DNA of 7,666 nucleotides from Paludibacter sp. (GTDB lineage Bacteria > Bacteroidota > Bacteroidia > Bacteroidales > Paludibacteraceae): assembly GCA_030655595.1 (NCBI GenBank), contig JAUSNQ010000089.1, positions 1 to 7,666 of the forward strand, read 5' to 3'. The translations under genes were made by a program, and so were the position numbers. Position 1 is the stretch's first letter, and the number at the start of each line of letters is the position of its first letter. Under the pieces are notes generated by a model that saw nothing but the letters and a program-made list of their open reading frames with translations, searched no databases and was not told the DNA's origin. Of the stretch, positions 1 through 5,254 are shown one piece after another.

Positions 1-81
1 ATTCATCGTAGAGTCTTTTAAATACTCTATGGGCGATGAAAAGGCATCTAATTGCTTATGTTCGTGGGACTTTTTAAACAT
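1..81 (-). CDS. Putative insertion-sequence transposase, N-terminal 27 codons only (partial)
   Basis: Reading the minus strand, an ATG at 81-79 opens a frame of exactly 27 codons that runs off the left edge without a stop. The peptide begins MFKKSHEHKQLDAFSSPIEY. From memory, this resembles the N-terminus of Bacteroidota DDE transposases of the IS1182-like type, which often start MFxK... followed by QLDxFSS and then a segment leading into the DUF772-type helical domain. The next in-frame codon upstream that matters is a TAG about seven codons back, so this ATG is the first available start. No catalytic DDE residues fall inside the window, so the family assignment rests on 27 residues and is inference. 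The gene points away from the neighbouring M20 peptidase gene, lying downstream of its 3' end on the same strand. A non-transposase or spurious frame remains possible. Confidence 0.5.
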   Translation of the reverse strand, partial: MFKKSHEHKQLDAFSSPIEYLKDSTMN

Positions 82-102
82 TTTAAGTAGTTTTTTACAC
101 TG

Positions 103-134
103 CTAAAGTAATGAATTATAATGACATACGCAAT
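103..134 (-). promoter_or_regulatory. Possible promoter for the partial transposase-like gene
   Basis: On the minus strand TACTTTAG (110-103) matches the Bacteroidota -7 box TAnnTTTG except at one base. A TTG (133-131) lies about 20 nt further upstream, the usual spacing for the -33 box. Transcription would start near 98 and leave a leader of roughly 17 nt before the ATG at 81. The match is imperfect and the surrounding DNA is AT-rich, so chance is a real alternative. Confidence 0.3.
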
Positions 135-206
135 ATTTCAATGAACTTTTTTCGGGTTATTTTACCCCAATTATATGACTTTTTTTTAACAAATTATTAA
201 TCAACT

Positions 207-228
207 AAAATCGTCTGCTCAGACTTTT
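207..228 (-). terminator. Weak terminator-like hairpin downstream of the M20 peptidase gene
   Basis: GTCT (213-216) and AGAC (221-224) can pair around a four-base loop, flanked by AAAA (207-210) and TTTT (225-228). The element can act in either direction and sits 26 bases past the peptidase stop codon. The stem is short and the T-tract on the minus strand is only four bases and slightly displaced, so termination efficiency would be modest at best. No better terminator is visible between this gene and the left-hand transposase-like gene. Confidence 0.22.
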
Positions 229-253
229 CGGAGTGGACTCAATATTCTTTTAA

Positions 254-1633
254 TCAATTATTGATAAGATCCGAATTATTAAAAATTTTATAGAATTCTA
301 CTATTGTTTCAATTCCTTTTTCGAACATATCCAATGGAAAGTTTTCGTTTGGCGAATGGATTGCATCTGACTCCAACCCAAATCCCATCAAAACGGGTTT
401 TAAACCCAATACTTGCTCAAAAACAGGTACAACTCCAATACTTCCACCTCTGCGTACGGGTAAAGGGCGAACACCGAAGATTTTTTCGTACGCTTTTTCG
501 GCAGCTTGGTATGCCGTAGAATCGATGGGACACACATAACTTGCTGCACCGTGTAACGGAATTACTTTTAACTGAATGTGTTCGGGAGCTATTGCATACA
601 AATAATTTGAAACCAAATTCATGATGGTAATGTATTGTTGGTTGGGCACCAAACGGGCAGACAGTTTTGCATATGCTTTTGCAGGCAAAACAGTTTTAGA
701 GCCTTCACCTGTATAGCCTCCCCAAATACCACATATGTCTAAAGTTGGTCTGATTCCGGTTCTTTCAATTGTTGAATATCCTTTTTCACCAAATAAGTGT
801 TTCACACCCAGATTAGTTTTGTAGGATTCCTCGTTGAAAGGAACCTGTGCAATCAGTGCTTTTTCATCTTCAGAAATTGCCTGAACATCATCATAAAAAT
901 GTGGAATGGTAATTTTCCCTTCAGCATCTGTCAGTTGCGCCAGCATTTTGGTCAATTCGTTAATCGGATTTGCAACTGCACCGCCAAAAATACCCGAATG
1001 CAGATCTCGGTTAGCACCTGTCACCTCGAGTTGCCAGTAAGCCAATCCACGTAAACCTGTTGTAATACTTGGTGTGTCTGCTCCCAACATACTGGTATCT
1101 GATACCAAAATCGTATCACAGGCCAGCAAGGTTTTGTTGGCTTCACAAAAATCCTCCAGATTGGGCGAACCAATTTCTTCTTCTCCCTCTAATAAAAACT
1201 TAACATTGCATGTAAGTTGATTCGTTTGGTTCAGGTACTCAAAAGCTTTTGCATGCATGAAAGACTGTCCCTTGTCATCATCTGCACCTCGTCCGTATAT
1301 TCTGCCATCACGGACTTCAGGCTCAAAAGGAGGAGATATCCATAAATCCAGGGGTTCTGCCGGCATTACATCATAATGACCATATACCAGCACAGTGGGT
1401 TTTGAAGTGTCAATTATTTTCTCGGCATACACCACCGGATTTCCTTTGGTTGGTAGAACTACCGCCTTATCTAAACCGGATTTCAACAACAATTCCACCC
1501 ATTTTTCTGTACACTGATTGATGAAAGGTGAAGCATCTTGATGGGCACTGATACTCGGAATGCGAAGCAAACTGAATAATTCGTCCATAATTCTTTCCTG
1601 ATTTGAATTAATGAAGTCCTTGGTTGTTTTCAT
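254..1633 (-). CDS. M20-family metallopeptidase, cytosolic dipeptidase type
   Basis: This 459-residue protein is predicted to hydrolyse dipeptides in the cytoplasm using two metal ions, usually zinc or manganese; there is no signal peptide. The M20 catalytic domain shows the metal-ligand set by comparison with carnosinase/CN2-type enzymes: H86 and D88 in YGHYDVMP, the bridging D119 in GRGADDDKG, catalytic E152 and ligand E153 in EGEEEIGS, D179 in LVSDTS, and H426 in DAIHSPNE. The inserted dimerisation domain carries DLHSGIFGG with H212, the histidine that completes the active site of the partner subunit in this subfamily. Length and domain order match complete family members. The ATG at 1633 is preceded by a good promoter, with a leader of about 40 nt. 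The gene is transcribed away from the efflux operon and is probably monocistronic. The exact peptide preference cannot be read; the family call is firm. Confidence 0.95.
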   Translation of the reverse strand: MKTTKDFINSNQERIMDELFSLLRIPSISAHQDASPFINQCTEKWVELLLKSGLDKAVVLPTKGNPVVYAEKIIDTSKPTVLVYGHYDVMPAEPLDLWISPPFEPEVRDGRIYGRGADDDKGQSFMHAKAFEYLNQTNQLTCNVKFLLEGEEEIGSPNLEDFCEANKTLLACDTILVSDTSMLGADTPSITTGLRGLAYWQLEVTGANRDLHSGIFGGAVANPINELTKMLAQLTDAEGKITIPHFYDDVQAISEDEKALIAQVPFNEESYKTNLGVKHLFGEKGYSTIERTGIRPTLDICGIWGGYTGEGSKTVLPAKAYAKLSARLVPNQQYITIMNLVSNYLYAIAPEHIQLKVIPLHGAASYVCPIDSTAYQAAEKAYEKIFGVRPLPVRRGGSIGVVPVFEQVLGLKPVLMGFGLESDAIHSPNENFPLDMFEKGIETIVEFYKIFNNSDLINN

Positions 1634-1680
1634 AAATAGCTTATTTATTGCGAAAGGTTCAATAATAAAATTTATTTCAA

Positions 1681-1710
1681 CAAAGTTAATATTTTAAATG
1701 AAAGCACAAA
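1681..1710 (-). promoter_or_regulatory. Bacteroidota-type promoter for the M20 peptidase gene
   Basis: On the minus strand TAACTTTG (1688-1681) is an exact TAnnTTTG -7 box, and TTTG (1710-1707) is a -33 box 18 nt upstream, one base short of the common 19-21 nt spacing. Transcription would begin near 1676, leaving a leader of about 40 nt before the ATG at 1633. Both boxes and their orientation agree with the gene, so this is likely to be the main promoter. Confidence 0.6.
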
Positions 1711-1743
1711 CTTCATGTTGCTTTTCTAATTTTAATTTTACAT

Positions 1744-1790
1744 TTCGTCATTCAAAAAGATACTTTCGCAGGGTATTATTCGTCATTCAA
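1744..1790. repeat. 12-bp direct repeat upstream of the small-gene promoter
   Basis: TTCGTCATTCAA occurs exactly at 1744-1755 and again at 1779-1790, with a 35-bp period. The second copy ends 9 bases before the -33 box at 1800. Two identical sites upstream of a promoter are what a dimeric or tandem-binding activator would need, but no regulator can be named and a small local duplication is also possible. Confidence 0.5.
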
Positions 1791-1799
1791 TATGAATTA

Positions 1800-1831
1800 T
1801 TTGAATTGATGCTATTTTGCAAATACTTTTG
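1800..1831 (+). promoter_or_regulatory. Consensus Bacteroidota promoter in the intergenic region
   Basis: TTTG (1800-1803) and TACTTTTG (1824-1831) match the Bacteroidota -33 and -7 boxes exactly, separated by 20 nt, which is the preferred spacing. A transcript would begin around 1836-1840. The first plausible start codons downstream are at 1875 and 1881, so the small open frame there is the obvious product. Read-through into the tetR-type gene at 2158 is also possible. Confidence 0.5.
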
Positions 1832-1874
1832 CCAAATATCTGATAAACTTAATCGGACAAAAAGGATTAATTAT

Positions 1875-2021
1875 ATGACAATGAAAAAAATGATAACAAA
1901 TTGGCTTTACCAATTGTATTGTGTTGGAGTAATGATATTTGTGACTTTATATATTTCACTTCAGTCATTAAAATCATTATTATTGAAAAAAAGTAAATTT
2001 TTCAGTAGAAAAGCGGCGTAA
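1875..2021 (+). CDS. Possible small single-pass membrane protein (48 residues)
   Basis: The frame starts MTMKKMITNW, continues with a hydrophobic stretch of about 20 residues (roughly residues 10-31, rich in Leu, Val, Ile, Tyr and Phe), and ends in a strongly basic tail containing LLLKKSKFFSRKAA. This layout suggests one membrane helix with a positively charged end. Support for expression is a consensus promoter at 1800-1831 and an AAAAGGA at 1860-1866, eight bases before the ATG at 1875; a second ATG at 1881 would give 46 residues. The same frame is open back to an ATG at 1698, but that upstream part overlaps the direct repeat and promoter and reads like non-coding sequence, so the short form is preferred. 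I do not recognise a family and infer no function. It could still be a chance frame, or the transcript could act as RNA. Confidence 0.35.
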   Translation: MTMKKMITNWLYQLYCVGVMIFVTLYISLQSLKSLLLKKSKFFSRKAA

Positions 2022-2033
2022 TTGAAAATTTAA

Positions 2034-2056
2034 AAACTTTCATATTATTAAAGTTT
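2034..2056. repeat. Perfect 7-bp inverted repeat downstream of the small frame
   Basis: AAACTTT (2034-2040) and AAAGTTT (2050-2056) are perfect inverted copies separated by nine bases. The element starts 13 bases after the stop at 2021. It could fold as a weak hairpin ending the small transcript, but it lacks a long T-tract after the stem. It could equally be a protein-binding dyad. Confidence 0.3.
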
Positions 2057-2081
2057 CCATACAACAAATCATAAACAGCTC

Positions 2082-2107
2082 TTAATCAGATACATTTAAT
2101 CTATTAA
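2082..2107. promoter_or_regulatory. Imperfect dyad, candidate TetR operator or weak terminator
   Basis: TTAAT-c-AGAT (2082-2091) and ATCT-ATTAA (2099-2107) are inverted copies of nine paired positions interrupted by one extra C, with seven bases between them. The dyad ends just upstream of where the -33 region of the tetR-type promoter would lie, a reasonable place for autoregulation by the repressor it precedes. It is followed by TTATTTTT, so an AU-rich terminator for the upstream small transcript is the main alternative. The sequence is very AT-rich, which makes chance dyads common. Confidence 0.28.
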
Positions 2108-2141
2108 TTATTTTTAACGCAGCAAAGTAATTATATAATAT

Positions 2142-2149
2142 TACATTTG
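2142..2149 (+). promoter_or_regulatory. -7 promoter box directly before the tetR-type gene
   Basis: TACATTTG (2142-2149) is an exact match to TAnnTTTG. No convincing TTTG lies 19-21 nt upstream, so the -33 box is weak or is replaced by an activator. The predicted start of transcription falls about 2-5 nt before the ATG at 2158, making the efflux operon mRNA nearly leaderless. Confidence 0.42.
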
Positions 2150-2157
2150 CGGTCAAT

Positions 2158-2766
2158 ATGGAAATTATAACAGAAAATATCATTCAAGTTGCAGCCAGGC
2201 AATTTCATCAAATAGGCATCAGAAATGTCTCTATTGATAATGTTTGTGCCGAATTGAGGATGTCAAAAAAAACCTTTTATCAGTATTTTGTTAAAAAGGA
2301 AGATTTAATTGACGCAGTAATCGCTTACGAACAAAATCAGCATATTGAAAAGATACAAAAATGCATCAAAGATAAAAATGCAATAGAGATATTCATTTTC
2401 ATGATAAAAGAAATCAAAAAAAATACTGAGTGTGCGCCTTTTTTGTTTTGGTATGATTTAAAGAAATATTATCCGAGGTTGTATCAAAAATATGATCAGA
2501 TAAAAACCGAACGGATGAAAGCTGCATTTGAAGAAAACATCAGAAAAGGAATAGAAGAAGGGTATTTCAGGGAAAATCTGGATGTAGAACTTTTATCATT
2601 GTTTCATTCAGTACAAATTAATGAAACATTGGAAACCATGACGCGATTGCAAAAAAAATACACTTTAAAGCGGTTGACAGATTTTTTTATTGACATGATT
2701 ATACACTTGATTGTGAATGAAAAAGGGTTGAAATACGTTCAGGAAAATCTTACAGAAAAAAAATAG
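2158..2766 (+). CDS. TetR/AcrR-family transcriptional regulator of the efflux operon
   Basis: This 202-residue protein has the usual TetR size. Residues 5-50 form the N-terminal DNA-binding domain. The segment AARQFHQIGIRNVSIDNVC is followed by the helix-turn-helix at about 25-44, whose recognition helix contains MSKKTFYQYF, and then by KKEDLIDAV, the standard family continuation. Residues from about 55 onward are an all-helical, poorly conserved ligand-binding and dimerisation domain. The ATG at 2158 places the first helix at the normal distance from the N-terminus, which supports this start. The gene is first in the cluster, with only 30 bases before the outer-membrane factor gene, so it is probably co-transcribed and represses its own operon. 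Family knowledge suggests release from DNA on binding a toxic or hydrophobic compound; the ligand is unknown. Confidence 0.93.
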   Translation: MEIITENIIQVAARQFHQIGIRNVSIDNVCAELRMSKKTFYQYFVKKEDLIDAVIAYEQNQHIEKIQKCIKDKNAIEIFIFMIKEIKKNTECAPFLFWYDLKKYYPRLYQKYDQIKTERMKAAFEENIRKGIEEGYFRENLDVELLSLFHSVQINETLETMTRLQKKYTLKRLTDFFIDMIIHLIVNEKGLKYVQENLTEKK

Positions 2767-2796
2767 CATATAACTATTGAAATAAAAAGAACTAAT

Positions 2797-4152
2797 ATGA
2801 TGCGTTTTATAAATAACAAAGGTTTGTTGGCAACCTTAATATGTTGCTTATTTACTTTCAACACAACACATGCGCAGGACACAATATCACTGTCGCTTCA
2901 GCAGTGTATTGAGATTGCCTTAGATGAAAGTCCGACAATCAAAATTGCACAAAAAGAAATTGAACGAACAGATTATTCTAATCTGGAAAAAAGGTCGGGA
3001 TTATTTCCTGCCATCAATGCATCCGCATCCTACTCACGCACGTTGAAAAAGCAAAAAATGTTTTTCGACTTGCCAATACCGGGGTTTGATGCACCCCCTG
3101 AAGGTATTGAAGTCGGACAAGACAACTCATTTGCAGGAGTTTTATCGGCATCCATGCCCATCGTTTCACCCACATTATGGGCAAGTTTGAAATTAAACGA
3201 AATCGATGCCGGTCTTGCCATGGAATCGGCACGTTCGTCGAAAATTGCGTTGGTAAATTCAGTCACCAAAGCCTATTACGCAGTTTTGCTGACACAAGAC
3301 TCGTATAAAGTCTTTGAAAGAACCTACCAAAACACTGCCGATAATGCGAAGATTATTCTGAACAAGTATGAACAGGGAGCTGTTTCTGAATTTGAATGGA
3401 TCAGGGCCGATGTACAGTTGAGAAATGCATTATCGAATTTACTTTCATCTGAAAGTGCTGTAAACATGAGCAAATTGCAGTTGAAAATGCTCATGGGCAT
3501 TGACATGAAAACAACGATACAGCCGGTAGGAAGTCTGGCAGACTACGAATCGATTGTCTTTGAGGAAACCTTACAACTCTCGGAAGCACCGTTGGATAAG
3601 AACACCGACTTAACGCAATTTGACATGAAAGCAAAACAGCTGAAGCAATCTTTGGAAATTCAAAAGACAACCTGGTTACCCATGCTTTCTGCCAATTTTA
3701 ATTATCAGTATATGGCGATGCCAAACGATGACGTTGCTTTCAAAGATTATTACTGGTTTCCAACTTCAAGTGCGGGTTTGACTTTGTCGATTCCTATCTT
3801 TCAGGGAGGAAGCAGACACTACAAAGCCAAACAATTACAAGTACAAATCAAGGCATTGGAAGACCAGCGGGAAAACCTGAAACGATCACTTGAACTACAA
3901 GCTATCACATTCACCGACAATATGATAAAAGCTATTGAAAAGATGGAATCGGGTAAAAAAGCTTTATCACAAGCTGACAAAGCTTTGACTATCTCACAAA
4001 AAATGTATGAAGTCGGTGTGGGTACTTATTTAGATATAACCAATGCTGAATTGGGATATATTCAAGCAGGTTTATCATACAACCAATCCATCTATGATTT
4101 CATGTCGGCAAAAACCGATTTGGAAAAGTTATTGGGAGGAACAATTAACTAA
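2797..4152 (+). CDS. TolC-family outer-membrane efflux protein
   Basis: This 451-residue protein is the outer-membrane duct of the tripartite pump; the family forms trimeric barrels with long periplasmic helical tunnels. A Sec signal peptide is clear: a basic start (MMRFINNK), a hydrophobic core at about 9-21, and a likely cut after THA at residue 26. Two outer-membrane efflux repeats follow, the first opening with LSLQQCIEIALDESP at about 32-46 and the second near 269-300 with LKQSLEIQKTTWLPMLSANF. The C-terminal family signature VGVGTYLDITNAELGYIQA lies around 406-424. There is no lipobox, unlike the lipoprotein NodT-type branch. The neighbouring ATG codons at 2797 and 2800 are both possible starts and differ by one residue. 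The gene lies 30 bases after the regulator and 24 bases before the adaptor, consistent with one operon. Confidence 0.95.
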   Translation: MMRFINNKGLLATLICCLFTFNTTHAQDTISLSLQQCIEIALDESPTIKIAQKEIERTDYSNLEKRSGLFPAINASASYSRTLKKQKMFFDLPIPGFDAPPEGIEVGQDNSFAGVLSASMPIVSPTLWASLKLNEIDAGLAMESARSSKIALVNSVTKAYYAVLLTQDSYKVFERTYQNTADNAKIILNKYEQGAVSEFEWIRADVQLRNALSNLLSSESAVNMSKLQLKMLMGIDMKTTIQPVGSLADYESIVFEETLQLSEAPLDKNTDLTQFDMKAKQLKQSLEIQKTTWLPMLSANFNYQYMAMPNDDVAFKDYYWFPTSSAGLTLSIPIFQGGSRHYKAKQLQVQIKALEDQRENLKRSLELQAITFTDNMIKAIEKMESGKKALSQADKALTISQKMYEVGVGTYLDITNAELGYIQAGLSYNQSIYDFMSAKTDLEKLLGGTIN

Positions 4153-4176
4153 GGAGTATAAAAAAAAATACAAACA

Positions 4177-5196
4177 ATGAAAACAACTAACAAGATCATT
4201 TTATTTCTGTTCGTTTTGGGCGTTTCAGCCTGTGGAAGCAAAGATACATCAGGTAAAGATTCAAGCGAATCGACACAAAAACCAAATGTAAAAATTCAAC
4301 AGATATTTTCACAGGATGTAAAACAAAATTATGAGTTTACCGCCACCGTGGAACCTATCGTTAAAAACAGCATCAATCCGACAGCTCCCGGTCGCATCCG
4401 TCAGATTTTTGTGGAGGTCGGCGACAAAGTAGAGAAAGGTCAGCGATTGGCGCAGATGGATGCGGCTAATTTAGTGAATTCAGAGACTCAGATTGAGAAC
4501 TATAAACGTGTTTACAACCGCGTAACAGAGCTTTTCGCTGTGGGAGGTGCATCGCAACAAGAATTGGATAATGCCAAGCTGCAACTGACTATGGCAGAAA
4601 CAAATTTAAAAAACTTACAGGAAAATACTATGTTGGTTAGTCCGATCAATGGTATTGTGTCTGCCCGTAATTACGACAACGGAGATATGTATAACGGACA
4701 ACAAGCCATCATTACTGTTATGCAAATTAACCCTGTTTTATTGAAGATTAATGTTTCAGAAACTTTTTTCAGCAGAGTAAAAGCTGGTATGCCGGTAGAT
4801 ATAAAATTAGATGTATATGAAGGAGAAACTTTCACGGGCAAAGTAAGTTTGATTTATCCAACCATTGATGAAAGAACACGTACTTTCGGTGTAGAAATCA
4901 AATTGAATAATCCGAATAGCAAGGTACGCCCCGGCATGTTTGCAAGGGTTAATATCAACTTTGGCACAATAAACCGCATCGTTGTTCCGGATCAGGCTAT
5001 CATCAAACAAGCAGGTTCAGGAGCCCGTTTTGTGTATCTTTATGAGAACGGGAAGGTCAGCTATAAACAAGTAGAACTTGGTCGCAGAATAAGCACAGCA
5101 TACGAAATAATATCTGGTTTAGAAAACGGCTCTCAAGTGGTGATTGCCGGTCAGTCGAGATTAGCTGATGGCATTGAAGTTGAAGTTGTTAAGTAG
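4177..5196 (+). CDS. RND efflux periplasmic adaptor (membrane fusion protein), lipoprotein
   Basis: This 339-residue adaptor would link the inner-membrane pump to the TolC-like duct. The N-terminus is a lipoprotein signal: a hydrophobic core at 7-16, then lipobox VSAC with the acylated Cys at 19, followed by a Ser/Lys/Asp-rich tether. The domain order fits the HlyD/AcrA family. The first lipoyl half is at about 66-96 (PTAPGRIRQIFVEVGDKVEKG), a short alpha-helical hairpin at about 97-150, the second lipoyl half at about 151-183 (LVSPINGIVSARNYDNGD), a beta-barrel at about 188-262 containing VRPGMFARVNI, and a membrane-proximal domain from about 265 to the end with VVPDQAII. The length is slightly under that of E. 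coli AcrA. The gene follows the TolC-like gene by 24 bases and precedes the pump gene by 58 bases. An AAGGAG overlaps the previous stop but lies 20 bases from the ATG, too far for normal use. Confidence 0.95.
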   Translation: MKTTNKIILFLFVLGVSACGSKDTSGKDSSESTQKPNVKIQQIFSQDVKQNYEFTATVEPIVKNSINPTAPGRIRQIFVEVGDKVEKGQRLAQMDAANLVNSETQIENYKRVYNRVTELFAVGGASQQELDNAKLQLTMAETNLKNLQENTMLVSPINGIVSARNYDNGDMYNGQQAIITVMQINPVLLKINVSETFFSRVKAGMPVDIKLDVYEGETFTGKVSLIYPTIDERTRTFGVEIKLNNPNSKVRPGMFARVNINFGTINRIVVPDQAIIKQAGSGARFVYLYENGKVSYKQVELGRRISTAYEIISGLENGSQVVIAGQSRLADGIEVEVVK

Positions 5197-5254
5197 AAAT
5201 ATTAAGGAAATAACGAGCAACAATTTTTGTTAAACAAATTAACACAAACATAAA

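Noticed and set aside
4..40. Hairpin with CATCG-TAGAGT pairing to ACTCTA-CGATG, considered as the end of a structured RNA or a terminator
   Set aside because: It has a four-base bulge, no T-tract follows it directly, and it lies inside the transposase-like coding frame, so chance pairing is more likely.
2..106. Open plus-strand frame of 34 codons running in from the left edge
   Set aside because: Its composition (many Cys, Ser, Phe and Trp) is that of an antisense shadow, and the minus strand over the same bases gives a more protein-like frame with a start codon.
154..187. GGGT/ACCC stem followed by an 8-T run, considered as a plus-strand terminator
   Set aside because: The stem is only four pairs, the T-run is 12 bases away, and no plus-strand gene ends upstream of it.
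304..1054. Plus-strand open frames opposite the M20 peptidase gene
   Set aside because: They are antisense shadows of a gene with complete catalytic motifs and have no family resemblance or start signals.
1698..1874. Longer 107-residue version of the small plus-strand frame, starting at 1698
   Set aside because: The extra N-terminal segment overlaps the minus-strand promoter, the direct repeat and the plus-strand promoter, and its Cys/Phe/Arg-rich composition looks like translated non-coding DNA. The promoter at 1800-1831 would start transcription inside it.
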